A stretch of DNA of 64,000 nucleotides from an uncultured Polaribacter sp. (GCF_947496195.1 NZ_CANMBY010000001.1:372001-436000), one strand, 5' to 3'. Positions 36,601 through 46,066 are shown, counted from the stretch's first letter. A program made the numbers and translations. Notes: a model not told the origin generated them from the sequence alone.

Positions 36601-36758
36601 TCTCTACGAGAAGTAGAAGAATTTTCTAAAGTATCTTTATCTCCTAAGAATTCATCTGTTGGAATTTCTTCTACAAACTCATTTTTACTTAGCGTTTCAA
36701 CAATAGAACTACCTTTAAGTTCCTCAACACTTTTCCAGTATTTTTTGTTTGAAGCCAT
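33699..36758 (-). CDS. actB: alternative complex III Fe-S/molybdoprotein-like subunit ActB
   Basis: The 1019-residue protein carries a twin-arginine signal about 50 residues in (SRRDFLKYIGFTTAAASLAA), a large domain related to molybdopterin oxidoreductases but without a cofactor Cys/Ser pattern that I can assign (about 90-700), and a ferredoxin-like part with cysteine groups CTGCGACVIACHAE, CQHCNHAPCETVCPV, CANNCPYR and CSMCIQM (four cubane sites). It relays electrons from ActC to the haems of ActA at the periplasmic face. Confidence 0.95.
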   Translation of the reverse strand: MASNKKYWKSVEELKGSSIVETLSKNEFVEEIPTDEFLGDKDTLENSSTSRRDFLKYIGFTTAAASLAACEGPVRKSIPYVVKPNDYIPGVADWYASSMADGFDFANVLVKTREGRPIQIMPNKEANGTTSARVQASVLSLYDEKLRLKEPTKGGETITWADADAAIAAKLNGLKNSGKSVVLLTGTLASPSTEKIIEEFIVANPNAKHVVYDAVSESGATDAMMAMYGKRALPNYHLDKAKTIVSFGADFLGDFHGGFEKQYVNGRKPETGSMSYHVQFESNMSLTGANSDKRVVVKPSDQVFALINLYNAITGSNISSKSTPVDADVKVMAAELKKAGSKGVVLTGMNDKNAQLVAFAINEALGSEIFDTTNTLNIRQGNDSEVNQLIADMNSGKVGGLLTYNVNPIYSLAKTEDFVKGLGKVSLKVALSTENNETVDAMEFALPTPHFLESWGDTHFDQATYGLSQPTIQPLFNTRQIQDTLLKWSGNSTKYYDYLKSFATENILSGSSWNKALHNGFYKLEVIETVEFETEVNVADAANALSNSAKKATGFELTLYTKTGLGDGKQANNPWLQEFPDPLTRVSWDNYLTMSMADANELGFENPVRDNGAIDGNYAKITVNGKSVTLPVIIQPGQAKGSFGLSLGYGRTFGLKEEMQVGVNAYPLYANSNNVQFGVAIEKVAGNHEFACPQVQKTIAGRHDILKVASLKEYKTVDPKDHHHGWNKPAYVSYDHQEVEANTIDIWDEHNRELGHHFNLSIDLTSCTGCGACVIACHAENNVPVVGKKEVRVGRDMHWLRIDRYYSSEVETREDAKELGLSRGETYRALETEAENPEVTFQPMMCQHCNHAPCETVCPVAATSHGRQGQNQMAYNRCVGTRYCANNCPYRVRRFNWFNYANNDEFDFNMNNEYGKMVLNPDVTVRSRGVMEKCSMCIQMTQATILKAKREGRAVNTDEFETACSSACTTGSLVFGDVNNKEDEVTSLVEDKRAYNVLDYLQTKPNVIYQVKIKNTNEA

Positions 36759-36831
36759 TTATTATTTAGTTATTAGTTGTTAGTTTTAGCTATTAATTTT
36801 CACTTAGACTAAACCTATCATTCTTCTTTTT

Positions 36832-38139
36832 TTAATAGTGACATTTACCACACTCTAATCCACCAAGTTGAGCTATCGTAACTTTTTCTACGTTATATTT
36901 TTTAGCTAATTCTTTGTGAATTTTTTCATAATACTCATTTCCTTTTGTATCAACCCCAGTTTCTCTGTGACAGTTAATACACCAACCCATTGTTAATGGA
37001 GAAAACTGACGCATTTCATCATACTCTTCTACAGGACCATGACATTTTTGACATTTTAAACCTGCAACAGTTACGTGTTGTGAATGGTTAAAATATGCAA
37101 AGTCTGGTAAATTATGAATTCTAATCCATTTTATTGGTTTTTCTTCTCCTGTATACTCAAGAGTTTCTGGGTCCCAACCTGCAGCCTCATATACTTTTGC
37201 TATCTCTTTGTCTAATTCTGCCTTACCATAAGTAACACCATCCCATTCTACCTTAGTTCCTTCAGCAACTTCAGCAATATTTTTGTGACAGTTCATACAA
37301 ACATTTACAGAAGGTATTCCTGAGTGTTTACTATGTTTTGCTGATGAATGACAATATTGACATTCGATTTTATTTTCACCTGAATGTATTTTATGAGAAA
37401 AAGCAATTGGCTGTAATGGCATATAACCTTCATCTACACCAACTTTATACAATGTGCCAAATCCAACATAAGCAGCGACTAACAATAAGAATATTGTTGA
37501 TACAACTTTTAAGAAAGTGTTTTCTTTAACACCTACCCAAAGTTCTTGTAAATCTCTCCTTAAATTAGATTTTTGATTTTCTGCAGTATTACCTTTTAAC
37601 TCGCTAACTTGCTTTAGTAAACTCGCAATCATTAAGAAAGCAACAACTATAGCAGCAGCAAGAATGTAAATTAACCACTCTGGAGCACCACCAACATTTA
37701 CATTTGTTGGATCCACAACTGCTGTGCCTTGAGCTGTTTTAGCTACAGGATCTCCAACTGTTGTATAATATAAAATATCATTTATTTGTTGGTCTGATAA
37801 CTGAGGAAATGCAGACATCACAGATCCATTGTATTCTTCAAAGATTGCAATTGCATCTCTATCTCCAGTAGCTCTTAGTTCTGCATTATTTTTAATCCAT
37901 GCAATTAACCACTCGTTTTCTCTTCTTTCTTCTACACCTCCAAGCGCAGGTCCAATCAACTTTTTATCTAATTTGTGACAAGATGCACAAAGTTGTTTGA
38001 ATAATTTCCTACCTTCTTTTTGACGTGCTTCATCTACATCTTGTGAAAAAGAAGATAAACTAAACGCAAAAAAAAGAATTATGGAAAAACTCTTAAGAAG
38101 TACTCTACTTAGCCTATTGTGTAATGATACACTTTTCAT
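36832..38139 (-). CDS. actA: alternative complex III multihaem cytochrome c ActA
   Basis: The 435-residue protein has six CxxCH motifs. The first (CASCHK, near residue 50) lies in an N-terminal class I cytochrome c domain; after a membrane helix (about 153-173) and a second one near 208-228, five more follow (CQYCHS, CMNCHK, CQKCHG, CINCHR and the C-terminal CGKCHY), the pentahaem part. It receives electrons from ActB and passes them to ActE. It is the first gene of the act-cox operon. Confidence 0.94.
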   Translation of the reverse strand: MKSVSLHNRLSRVLLKSFSIILFFAFSLSSFSQDVDEARQKEGRKLFKQLCASCHKLDKKLIGPALGGVEERRENEWLIAWIKNNAELRATGDRDAIAIFEEYNGSVMSAFPQLSDQQINDILYYTTVGDPVAKTAQGTAVVDPTNVNVGGAPEWLIYILAAAIVVAFLMIASLLKQVSELKGNTAENQKSNLRRDLQELWVGVKENTFLKVVSTIFLLLVAAYVGFGTLYKVGVDEGYMPLQPIAFSHKIHSGENKIECQYCHSSAKHSKHSGIPSVNVCMNCHKNIAEVAEGTKVEWDGVTYGKAELDKEIAKVYEAAGWDPETLEYTGEEKPIKWIRIHNLPDFAYFNHSQHVTVAGLKCQKCHGPVEEYDEMRQFSPLTMGWCINCHRETGVDTKGNEYYEKIHKELAKKYNVEKVTIAQLGGLECGKCHY

Positions 38140-38171
38140 ATATACAAACTATTTTAGTATCGTTTTAAATC

Positions 38172-38209
38172 GTTCAAAAAAATAGGTTTTGAACAGTTGC
38201 ACAAAAGTA
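38172..38209 (-). promoter_or_regulatory. act operon promoter element and leader hairpin
   Basis: On the reverse strand TACTTTTG (38209-38202) matches the -7 consensus. Just downstream GTTCAAAA (38194-38187) and TTTTGAAC (38179-38172) can pair around a 7-base loop in the leader of actA. The hairpin has no following T run. Whether it regulates is unknown. Confidence 0.4.
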
Positions 38210-38309
38210 CTACATATTGCTATATTTTAAAAAAAGAAAGGATTGTTAAATATTAATTTATAATAATTCTAAATAATATATTTAACAAATTTATTTTTAA
38301 TCAAGTCGT

Positions 38310-38317
38310 TACATTTG
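38310..38317 (+). promoter_or_regulatory. candidate -7 element of the SPOR gene
   Basis: TACATTTG matches TAnnTTTG, 16 bases before the ATG at 38334. Confidence 0.4.
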
Positions 38318-38333
38318 TATAAACATTTTATTT

Positions 38334-38702
38334 ATGAAAAATAAAGTATTCTTAATCGTTTTTTTCTTTATCGCAACTACATATATCGTAGATGTAAAGG
38401 CACAAAATAAGACCAATAGCAGTAAAGAAATTAAAGAATTAATAGCTAAAAAAAGGGCTTTTAATGATAAATATGGGTATGGATATACTATTCAAATTTA
38501 TTATGGGAATGAAACAAAAGCAAGGAGCTTAAGAAGTAAATTCAGGATAGATTTCCCGAAAGTTTCTACGAATTTAAACTACGAACAACCATATTGGAAA
38601 GTTCAAGTTGGTAATTATAAAACAAGATTAGAAGCAGATAAGGCTGCACTACAATTTTCAGAAAAATTTTCTGGATTAATTGTAATCCCTCTAGGAAAAT
38701 AA
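38334..38702 (+). CDS. SPOR-domain protein
   Basis: The 122-residue protein has a signal peptide (MKNKVFLIVFFFIATTYIVDVKAQ) and a C-terminal SPOR domain (about 50-120: YTIQIYYGNETKARSLRSKF and WKVQVGNYKTRLEAD). SPOR domains bind denuded glycan strands of septal peptidoglycan. With no membrane anchor it is a soluble periplasmic protein. It stands alone between the divergent act operon and the converging infB gene. Confidence 0.88.
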   Translation: MKNKVFLIVFFFIATTYIVDVKAQNKTNSSKEIKELIAKKRAFNDKYGYGYTIQIYYGNETKARSLRSKFRIDFPKVSTNLNYEQPYWKVQVGNYKTRLEADKAALQFSEKFSGLIVIPLGK

Positions 38703-38718
38703 AATTTTTTTAAAACAT

Positions 38719-38757
38719 AAAAAAACCAAAATCTAAATTGATTTTGGTTTTTTTTAT
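38719..38757. terminator. bidirectional rho-independent terminator
   Basis: AAAAAAACCAAAATC and GATTTTGGTTTTTTT pair around TAAATT, between the SPOR gene and infB, which converge on it. Confidence 0.92.
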
Positions 38758-38774
38758 TTTGATATGTAAAGTTT

Positions 38775-41537
38775 TTATAACTTCTTTTTAACTGCAACTT
38801 CTTTATAAGCTTCAATTTGATCTCCTTCTTGGATATCATTGTAGTTCTTAATTTGAAGACCACAATCGTAACCTTTAGCAACTTCTTTCACATCGTCTTT
38901 AAAACGTTTTAAAGAAGCTAATAAGCCATCGTGAACAACTATACCATCTCTAATGATACGTATTTTAGAATCTCTAAAGATTTTACCTGTCATTACCATA
39001 CAACCTGCAATGTTTCCAATTTTAGAAATCTTGTAAACTTCTCTAATTTCAACAGTTCCTGTAACTTCTTCCTTCATTTCTGGAGAAAGCATACCTTCCA
39101 TTGCATCCTTAAGATCGTTTATTGCATCGTAAATGATAGAATAAGTTCTAATATCTACTTCTTCTCTATCTGCTACTGCTCTTGCATTTCCTTGAGGTCT
39201 AACATTAAATCCAACAATAATAGCATCTGAAGCAGTTGCTAATAAAACATCAGATTCTGTAATTGCACCTACACCTTTGTGTAAGATATTTACTTGAATT
39301 TCTTCAGTAGAAAGTTTTTGGAATGAATTTGTTAAAGCTTCAACAGAACCATCAACATCACCTTTTAAGATGATATTTAATTCTTTAAAGTCCCCTAACG
39401 CAATTCTACGTCCAATTTCATCTAATGTTAAAGTTTTCTGAGTTCTTACAGATTGCTCACGTTGTAATTGAGAACGTTTTGTAGCAATTTGTTTAGCTTC
39501 TCTTTCATCATCAAAAACAAGGAATTTATCACCTGCTTGAGGAGCACCATCTAAACCTAAAATAGACACAGGTGTTGATGGACCAGCAACTTTTAACTTT
39601 TTGCCTTTATCATCAAACATGGCTTTTACTTTACCACTATTTTTACCTGCTAATATATAGTCTCCAATTTTTAAAGTACCTGCTTGTACTAAAATTGTTG
39701 TTACATATCCTCTACCTTTATCTAACTGTGCTTCTACAACAGTACCAACCGCATTTTTATTTGGGTTAGCTTTTAATTCTAAAACTTCTGCCTCTAATAA
39801 TACTTTTTCTAATAACTCATCTATACCTTGACCAGTTTTTGCAGAGATATCTTGAGATTGAATGTTACCTCCCCATTCTTCAATTAATAAATTCATTGAA
39901 GAAAGTTGCGTTTTAACATTATCTGGATTCGCATTTGGCTTATCTATCTTATTAATTGCAAAAATGATAGGTACACCTGCTGCTTGAGCATGAGAAATCG
40001 CTTCTTTTGTTTGTGGCATTACATCATCATCAGCTGCAACAACAATAATTACTAAATCTGTTACTTGAGCACCTCTAGCACGCATTGCTGTAAAGGCTTC
40101 GTGACCTGGAGTATCTAAAAATGCTATTTTTTCATCGCCAACTTTTACAGAGTAAGCTCCAATATGTTGGGTAATTCCTCCACTTTCACCTTCTACAATA
40201 TTTGCATTTCTAATATAATCTAATAAAGATGTTTTACCATGATCTACGTGCCCCATTACAGTAATAATAGGTGCTCTTTTTTCTAAATCTTCTGGTTTAT
40301 CTTCTACTTCTTCAATAGATTCTTCTACTTCTGCACCAACAAATTCTACTTTATAATTGAATTCTTCTGCAACAATTACTAATGTTTCTGCGTCTAAACG
40401 TTGGTTCATAGTAACCATCATACCTAAAGACATACATGCAGAAATAATATCTGTAACAGGAACATTCATCATTGTAGCAACCTCACTAACAGTAACAAAT
40501 TCTGTTACTTTTAATATTTTGCTTTCTAATTCTTGTGCTTCTAATTCAGCTTCTGATTGCTCTCTGTGAGCTTCTCTTTTGCTTCTTCTGTATTTTGCTC
40601 CTTTACCTTTTGAAGATCTACCTTGTAATTTTTCTAAAGTTTCTCTTACTTGTTTTTGGATTTCTTCTTCAGTAAGTTCTTCTTTTTTAGCAGCTGGTCT
40701 TTGATTACCTCTACCTTTAAAACCTTTATTGTTTCCTCTATTGTTTTGAGAACCTCCTCTATTATTGTTACTTGTATTAGAACCAACTGGCTTGCTTATA
40801 CGTTTACGCTTTTTCTTTTTATCTGAGTTAGCGTCTTCTTTCTTAGCTTCTGGTTTTTTCTTTTTAGGTTTTTCAAATTGTTTTAAATCAATTTTTTTAC
40901 CTGTAAAGTTTGGTCCATCTAACTTTTTATACTGAGTTTTAATCTTTTCAGCATTTTCTGGAGTAACTTCTTCTGTTTTTTCTACTTTCTCCTCTTTTTT
41001 AGGAGCTGCTTTTTTTACCTCTGCTTTTGGAGTTTCTTTTTTCTGAACCTTCTCTTCTTCTTTTTTAACCTCTACTTTTGGTTGTTCTTTTACAACTTCT
41101 TTAGGCTTCTCTTCTATTTTAGGTTCTTCTTTAGCTACTGGCTCTTCTTCTTTAACTTCTGGCTTAGCTGGTTTACCTAAGTTGTCAATATCAATTTTAC
41201 CAACAGTTTTAAACTCAAGCTTTTCTGCTTTAGCCTTAAGAATCTCTTCTTTCTTTTCTTCTTCTGCTCTTTTCTTCTCTAATTTGGCTTCAAGCTCTAA
41301 ACGAATAGCTTCTTTTTCTTTTCTCTTTTCTTCACCAACTTCTTTTGAAGCTGCTTTTTTATTAGCATCAGTTTCAAAGCCATCTAAAAGAACTTGATAT
41401 TCTTCTGATGATATTTTTGTAGTTGGTCTAGCATCGACTTGAAAACCTTTACTTGCTAGATGCTCTACAGCTCTATCTAAAGAAATATTTAACTCTCTTA
41501 GAACTTTATTAAGCCTCATTGTTTTGCCTACAGACAT
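38775..41537 (-). CDS. infB: translation initiation factor IF-2
   Basis: The 920-residue GTPase has an N-terminal IF2_N domain ([20 protein letters not shown]), a long Lys/Glu-rich spacer (about 60-330) with a basic Gly/Asn/Arg tract, a second IF2_N (about 345-395), and the G domain from about residue 427 ([25 protein letters not shown]), followed by domains II-IV ending KEVAVKKKL. It brings initiator tRNA to the ribosome. It is the last gene of rimP-nusA-infB. Confidence 0.97.
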   Translation of the reverse strand: MSVGKTMRLNKVLRELNISLDRAVEHLASKGFQVDARPTTKISSEEYQVLLDGFETDANKKAASKEVGEEKRKEKEAIRLELEAKLEKKRAEEEKKEEILKAKAEKLEFKTVGKIDIDNLGKPAKPEVKEEEPVAKEEPKIEEKPKEVVKEQPKVEVKKEEEKVQKKETPKAEVKKAAPKKEEKVEKTEEVTPENAEKIKTQYKKLDGPNFTGKKIDLKQFEKPKKKKPEAKKEDANSDKKKKRKRISKPVGSNTSNNNRGGSQNNRGNNKGFKGRGNQRPAAKKEELTEEEIQKQVRETLEKLQGRSSKGKGAKYRRSKREAHREQSEAELEAQELESKILKVTEFVTVSEVATMMNVPVTDIISACMSLGMMVTMNQRLDAETLVIVAEEFNYKVEFVGAEVEESIEEVEDKPEDLEKRAPIITVMGHVDHGKTSLLDYIRNANIVEGESGGITQHIGAYSVKVGDEKIAFLDTPGHEAFTAMRARGAQVTDLVIIVVAADDDVMPQTKEAISHAQAAGVPIIFAINKIDKPNANPDNVKTQLSSMNLLIEEWGGNIQSQDISAKTGQGIDELLEKVLLEAEVLELKANPNKNAVGTVVEAQLDKGRGYVTTILVQAGTLKIGDYILAGKNSGKVKAMFDDKGKKLKVAGPSTPVSILGLDGAPQAGDKFLVFDDEREAKQIATKRSQLQREQSVRTQKTLTLDEIGRRIALGDFKELNIILKGDVDGSVEALTNSFQKLSTEEIQVNILHKGVGAITESDVLLATASDAIIVGFNVRPQGNARAVADREEVDIRTYSIIYDAINDLKDAMEGMLSPEMKEEVTGTVEIREVYKISKIGNIAGCMVMTGKIFRDSKIRIIRDGIVVHDGLLASLKRFKDDVKEVAKGYDCGLQIKNYNDIQEGDQIEAYKEVAVKKKL

Positions 41538-41600
41538 ATAATTCTTTTAACTTTATAAATGTAAAAGTAAATACTTTTACGTTACTTTAATGTTATTTTT

Positions 41601-42857
41601 CTATTCTTCGAATTCTTCTTTTAAAATTCTCTGAACATCTATAATTGTTTCTTCTTCTAAGTCAGTTCTTTTTACTAACTCACCTACACTAGTTTCTAAT
41701 ACACTTCTTGCTGTATCTAAACCAATGTTTTTAAATTCTGCAATAATCCAATCTTCAATTTCATCTACAAACTCTGTTAACTCTACATCTTCTTCTTCTA
41801 AACCTTCTCTTTGAACGTCTATTTCGTAACCTGTTAACTCACTTGCTAAACGAATATTTACACCACCTCTACCAATAGCTTTAGAAACTTCTTCTGGTTT
41901 AAGTAAAACATTAACTCTACCTTTTTTACCATTCTTTGATTCTTCAAAAGTTTCTATTTCCATAGAAGTTACTTTTGCAGGACTTAAAGCTCTTGAGATG
42001 TATAATTGTTCGTTTTTTGTATAATTGATAACATCTATATTTTCGTTACCTAATTCACGAACTATACCATGAATTCTTGATCCTTTAACACCTACACAAG
42101 CTCCAACAGGGTCTATTCTATCATCATAAGAATCTACTGCTACTTTTGCTTTTTCACCTGGAATTCTTGCTACACCTTCTACAGTAATTAAACCATCGAA
42201 AACTTCAGGAATTTCTTGTTCAAATAATTTGTTTAAGAAAGCTGGTGAAGTTCTAGATAAAATAATTGCTGGTTTGTTACCTCTTAATTCTACAGATTTT
42301 ATAACTCCTCTTACAGAATCTCCTTTTCTAAAAAAGTCTGAACGTATTTGTTCGCTTTTTGGTAGAACAATTTCATTACCTTCATCATCTAACAAAATAA
42401 TTGCATTATGACGAATGTGATGCACTTCTGCACTAAATATTTCACCTTCTAAATCTTTAAATTGCTTAAAGATGTTTGTACTATCATGTTCATAAATCTT
42501 AGAAATTAAGTTTTGACGTAAAGCCAAAATTGCTCTTCTTCCTAAGTCTATTAATTTTACTTCTTCAGATACATCTTCTCCAATTTCAAAATCTGGCTCT
42601 ATTTTTCTAGCTTCAGATAATTCGATTTCTTCATTATCATCTTCAGACATACCATCTGCAACTACAACTCTGTTTCTCCAGATCTCTAAATCTCCTTTAT
42701 CTGGGTTTATAATAATATCAAAATTGTCATCAGAACCAAACTTACGTTTTAGTGCTGCTCTAAACACCTCTTCTAAGATAGACATTAATGTTACTCTATC
42801 TATACTTTTATTATCTTTAAATTCCGAAAACGATTCGATTAATGCTATATTTTCCAT
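41601..42857 (-). CDS. nusA: transcription termination/antitermination factor NusA
   Basis: The 418-residue protein has the N-terminal RNA-polymerase-binding domain (about 1-125), an S1 domain (about 130-200), and KH1/KH2 domains (GACVGVKGSRIHGIVREL and KAIGRGGVNIRLASELTG). The acidic repeats found at the C-terminus in E. coli are absent, as in many other phyla; a short acidic tail remains. It follows rimP by 12 bases. Confidence 0.96.
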   Translation of the reverse strand: MENIALIESFSEFKDNKSIDRVTLMSILEEVFRAALKRKFGSDDNFDIIINPDKGDLEIWRNRVVVADGMSEDDNEEIELSEARKIEPDFEIGEDVSEEVKLIDLGRRAILALRQNLISKIYEHDSTNIFKQFKDLEGEIFSAEVHHIRHNAIILLDDEGNEIVLPKSEQIRSDFFRKGDSVRGVIKSVELRGNKPAIILSRTSPAFLNKLFEQEIPEVFDGLITVEGVARIPGEKAKVAVDSYDDRIDPVGACVGVKGSRIHGIVRELGNENIDVINYTKNEQLYISRALSPAKVTSMEIETFEESKNGKKGRVNVLLKPEEVSKAIGRGGVNIRLASELTGYEIDVQREGLEEEDVELTEFVDEIEDWIIAEFKNIGLDTARSVLETSVGELVKRTDLEEETIIDVQRILKEEFEE

Positions 42858-42869
42858 TACATTATTTGC

Positions 42870-43331
42870 TTAAAATACAATTTTCACTTTTGCTTCTTTA
42901 ATATCTTTATATGGTATGGTAACTTTCTTTTCTACAGTTACTTTTCCTTTACCTATTGGTTTTGGCTCTCTAGCCTTCCATTTTAATTCTATTTCTTCTT
43001 CGTTTACACTGGTTAGTGTACCTTCAAAATTTTCTACTTCTGTTTTTACTTTAAGAATTCTATTGATATTCTTTTTGTACTGTCTTTTAATTTTAAGTGG
43101 ATGAGAAATATCTGGTGTAGTTACTTCAAGAGAAAAATCTTCTTCATCTCTATCTAAGTTGTGTTCTACATTTCTGCTAATTCTAACACACTCACTTAAA
43201 TTTACTCCATTATCTCCATCTACAGTAACTTGAATTTTGTTATTAGAAGAGATAACCAAATCAATTAAATATAATGATTCGTTCTCTGCTAATGCTTCGT
43301 CTACCAAGTCTCTAATCTTACTCTCGTTCAT
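42870..43331 (-). CDS. rimP: ribosome maturation factor RimP
   Basis: I choose ATG 43331 (MNESKIRDLVDEALAENES), giving 153 residues; a longer in-frame reading from 43388 would run through a leader hairpin. The two-domain layout is clear: an alpha/beta part with VTVDGDNGVNLSECVRISRNVE and a C-terminal SH3-like barrel. RimP assists 30S assembly. It heads the nusA-infB operon, an arrangement shared with many bacteria. Confidence 0.93.
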   Translation of the reverse strand: MNESKIRDLVDEALAENESLYLIDLVISSNNKIQVTVDGDNGVNLSECVRISRNVEHNLDRDEEDFSLEVTTPDISHPLKIKRQYKKNINRILKVKTEVENFEGTLTSVNEEEIELKWKAREPKPIGKGKVTVEKKVTIPYKDIKEAKVKIVF

Positions 43332-43345
43332 TTTATGCTTAAAAA

Positions 43346-43379
43346 TAAGTATAAAAAGAGGGGACTTTTTAGTCCCCTT
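43346..43379 (-). terminator. terminator-like hairpin in the rimP-nusA-infB leader
   Basis: On the reverse strand AGGGGACT (43378-43371) pairs with AGTCCCCT (43366-43359) around AAAA, followed by a T-rich stretch (CTTTTTAT). It lies between the promoter at 43408-43438 and the rimP ATG, so it ends no upstream gene. It is placed as an attenuator would be, in front of an operon that itself encodes NusA. Confidence 0.75.
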
Positions 43380-43407
43380 CTCTATCATTTTTCCTTAAAT
43401 TCCGGTG

Positions 43408-43438
43408 CAAATATACGAATTGTTTAGGATTTACCAAA
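43408..43438 (-). promoter_or_regulatory. promoter of rimP-nusA-infB
   Basis: On the reverse strand TTTG (43438-43435), 19 bases of spacer and TATATTTG (43415-43408) match the flavobacterial -33/-7 consensus exactly. Transcription would start near 43402, giving a leader of about 70 bases. Confidence 0.75.
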
Positions 43439-43497
43439 CTTAGTTTGATTCAAATATTTTTTGTAATTTTAGATACAATCAAACCTAAAGCTCTTTT

Positions 43498-44328
43498 ATG
43501 AATAAAATATTAGTTCCTGTAGATTTCTCTCAAAGTTCTGAGTTTGCATCAAAAATGGCAAGTACAATAGCCAAAAAATCAAAAAGTGAAGTTTTTCTTC
43601 TACATATGATAGAATTACCAACTGGTATTGTTGATATGGGTGCAGGTAGTAATTTTAGTATACCTGAAAGTATGCTATATTTAAGAAAAGTTAAAGAACG
43701 TATTGTAGATTTTAAAGAAAAGTTTTTTCATAAAAGTACTGAAGTTCATCATTCTATACGTTTTCAAAATCCTCATGAAGGTATTTTAAAATACGCTAAA
43801 AAAGTAGAGGCAGACCTAATTATAATAGGTTCTAAAGGACATTCTAATTTAGACGAAATTCTAATTGGTTCTAATACAGAAAAAGTTGTAAGAACTGCAG
43901 ATATACCTGTATTAGTTGTAAAAAGAGATAGTAAAAAATTTGAACTAAAAGACTTAGTTTTTGCTTCTGGATTTAAAGATGAAAGCGAAAAAATACCTTT
44001 TTCAAAGTTTTTAGATTTTGCAAATTCTTTTAAGAGTAAAATTCATTTGGTAAAAGTAAATACACCTTCGAATTTTGAAAGCACTCAAAAATCTAAAGAA
44101 AAAATTAAAAAGTTTATTGAAGGTTTTGATTTACCAAAACACTCTATTAATATTTACAATGATGTTTCTGTTAAAAAAGGAATCTTAAATTTTGCTAGAG
44201 ATATTGATGCTGATTTAATTGCTTTACGAACTCATGGCAGAAGTGGAATTGCTCATTTATTTTCTGCTAGTGTTACAAAAAACCTTTCTAAAAATGCTCT
44301 AAAACCAATGTTAACAATCAAGGTTTAA
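43498..44328 (+). CDS. universal stress protein with two Usp domains
   Basis: The 276-residue protein has two tandem Usp folds (1-145 and about 150-276). The first starts MNKILVPVDFSQSSEFASKM and carries the ATP-binding-type motif IIGSKGHSNLDEILIGSNTEKVV; the second has LIALRTHGRSGIAHLFSASVTKN. Such proteins bind ATP or act as stress-linked scaffolds. It is monocistronic, divergent from rimP, and its end overlaps truB by four bases. Confidence 0.92.
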   Translation: MNKILVPVDFSQSSEFASKMASTIAKKSKSEVFLLHMIELPTGIVDMGAGSNFSIPESMLYLRKVKERIVDFKEKFFHKSTEVHHSIRFQNPHEGILKYAKKVEADLIIIGSKGHSNLDEILIGSNTEKVVRTADIPVLVVKRDSKKFELKDLVFASGFKDESEKIPFSKFLDFANSFKSKIHLVKVNTPSNFESTQKSKEKIKKFIEGFDLPKHSINIYNDVSVKKGILNFARDIDADLIALRTHGRSGIAHLFSASVTKNLSKNALKPMLTIKV

Positions 44329-45017
44329 TTGTTGTTTAGGCTTTCTATAAAACCATCAATAGTAAGTGAGTTGTCAACTGAAAAATTTCCAATTTTAGTT
44401 CTTCTTAAGGCTGATAAGTGTGCTCCAGAATTTAATGCTAAACCAAAATCGTAAGCTAAAGATCTTATGTAAGTACCTTTACTACAAACCACTCTAAAAT
44501 CTACTTTAGGAAAATTAATGTTTGTTATTTCGAATTCAGAAATGGTAACTTCTCTTGATTTTATTTCAGTTGTTTCTCCTTTTCTAGCAATCTCGTACAA
44601 ACGTTTTCCATCTTTTTTTATCGCTGAAAAAATGGGTGGTTTTTGTTGTATGGTTCCTATAAATTGCTGTGTAGTTTCCTTTACTAAAGTTTCAGAAATA
44701 TGATCTGTAGGATATATTTTATCAACTTCAGTTTCTAAATCGTAACTTGGTGTTGTTGCACCAATAGTAAAAGTTCCTGTATATTCCTTTATTTGACCTT
44801 GATATGTATTTATATTCTTGGTTTCTTTACCACAACAAATAATTAATAACCCAGTTGCAAGCGGATCTAAAGTTCCTGCATGACCAACCTTTATCTTTTT
44901 AATTTTAAAACGCTGTTTAATGTGCCAACGTATTTTGTTTACAGCCTGAAAAGATGTCCAGTTTAAAGGTTTATCTATCAATAAAACTTTACCTTCTAAA
45001 AACGATTCTTTAGTCAT
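44325..45017 (-). CDS. truB: tRNA pseudouridine(55) synthase TruB
   Basis: The 230-residue enzyme forms pseudouridine 55 in the T-loop of tRNA. The catalytic Asp is in GHAGTLDPLATGLLI, with LIDKPLNWTSFQAVNKIR before it and the KGTYIRSLAYDFG motif later. It lacks the C-terminal PUA domain of the E. coli enzyme, which is common in this phylum. It belongs to the reverse-strand run ftsX-DUF3098-uppP-truB. Confidence 0.95.
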   Translation of the reverse strand: MTKESFLEGKVLLIDKPLNWTSFQAVNKIRWHIKQRFKIKKIKVGHAGTLDPLATGLLIICCGKETKNINTYQGQIKEYTGTFTIGATTPSYDLETEVDKIYPTDHISETLVKETTQQFIGTIQQKPPIFSAIKKDGKRLYEIARKGETTEIKSREVTISEFEITNINFPKVDFRVVCSKGTYIRSLAYDFGLALNSGAHLSALRRTKIGNFSVDNSLTIDGFIESLNNN

Positions 45018-45023
45018 TTAAAA

Positions 45024-45818
45024 TTAGCTTAGTAAAGAGTAACCTATTGCAATTAAACCAACAATTGCGCAATAAATTGAAAAGTACGTTAATTTGCTTT
45101 TTTTAACTAAAGCAATCATCCATTGACAAGCTAATAATCCTGATACAAATGCAGCTATAAATCCAATAGAAATTGGCATCATTTCTGAAGATTGAAAGTT
45201 TAAATCTCCACTTAAAACATCTTTCCCGATTTTTCCAAAAATTAGAGGAACCACCATTAAAAAAGAAAAACGAGCTGCTCTAGTTCTATCTATCCCTAAT
45301 AAAACTGAGGTAGAAATTGTTGCTCCAGATCTTGAAATTCCAGGTAACATTGCTATAGCTTGTGAAATTCCAATAATCACAGCATTTAAAAAAGAGACTT
45401 CTTTATTTGTGTTTTTAGCTTTATCTGCTAATAATAATAAGATAGCTGTTACAATTAACATAGCACCAACCAACAAAATTTTACCTCCAAAAAAAGCTTC
45501 TAATTGTTTTTCGAAAAGCAACCCAACAAAAACTGCAGGAATCATAGAAAGTATAATTTTTAAGGAAAATTTTAATTCATCATTCCATTTAAATTGAAAT
45601 AATCCTTTAAAGATTTCAAAAACTTCTTTTCTAAAAATAACTAACGTACTAAGGGCAGTTGCAAAATGTAAAACCACTGTAAAAGTTAAACTTTCTTCTG
45701 GTACAGAAGTGTCTCCTAAAATTGCTTTCGCTAATTCTAAATGGCCACTAGAAGAAACTGGCAAAAACTCTGTTAATCCTTGAATAACTCCAAGAACTAT
45801 TGCTTCAAAAATGTCCAT
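45024..45818 (-). CDS. uppP: undecaprenyl-diphosphatase UppP (BacA)
   Basis: The 264-residue inner-membrane protein shows both family signatures, QGLTEFLPVSSSGHL near the N-terminus and the GISRSGATI loop near residue 160, plus about eight helices. It dephosphorylates undecaprenyl diphosphate to recycle the lipid carrier of cell-wall synthesis. It lies between the DUF3098 gene (2-base gap) and truB (6-base gap). Confidence 0.96.
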   Translation of the reverse strand: MDIFEAIVLGVIQGLTEFLPVSSSGHLELAKAILGDTSVPEESLTFTVVLHFATALSTLVIFRKEVFEIFKGLFQFKWNDELKFSLKIILSMIPAVFVGLLFEKQLEAFFGGKILLVGAMLIVTAILLLLADKAKNTNKEVSFLNAVIIGISQAIAMLPGISRSGATISTSVLLGIDRTRAARFSFLMVVPLIFGKIGKDVLSGDLNFQSSEMMPISIGFIAAFVSGLLACQWMIALVKKSKLTYFSIYCAIVGLIAIGYSLLS

Positions 45819-45820
45819 AA

Positions 45821-46063
45821 TTATTTTTTAGGATCTGCTAAAATTGCATAAATTTCTATAGCCAAACCAATAATGACTAATGTTGGCGCTAAACGAATTC
45901 TTTGCCAATTATAAATTTCTTCATTAAAAACTTCTGGATTATCACTTCCTCCACCTATCATAAATATAAAGCCAATTGCAATAAAAAAAATGCCAATAAG
46001 CATGATGATATAGTTTTTTTTACCGAACAAAAAAGTGGGTTGTTCTTGAGTATTCTTATTCAT
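45821..46063 (-). CDS. DUF3098 family membrane protein
   Basis: The 80-residue protein has two membrane helices (about 17-38 and 58-75) and the family sequence FNEEIYNWQRIRLAPTLVI. DUF3098 proteins are found in Bacteroidota between ftsX and uppP, so a role in cell division or envelope growth is inferred from position only. Confidence 0.88.
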   Translation of the reverse strand: MNKNTQEQPTFLFGKKNYIIMLIGIFFIAIGFIFMIGGGSDNPEVFNEEIYNWQRIRLAPTLVIIGLAIEIYAILADPKK

Positions 46064-46066
46064 ATT

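Noticed and set aside
38931..39769. Forward open frames opposite infB
   Set aside because: Low-complexity antisense frames of a strongly conserved gene.
43332..43388. N-terminal extension of RimP from ATG 43388
   Set aside because: The extra 19 residues are encoded by a GC-rich hairpin and T-rich tract; RimP homologues begin near the ATG at 43331.
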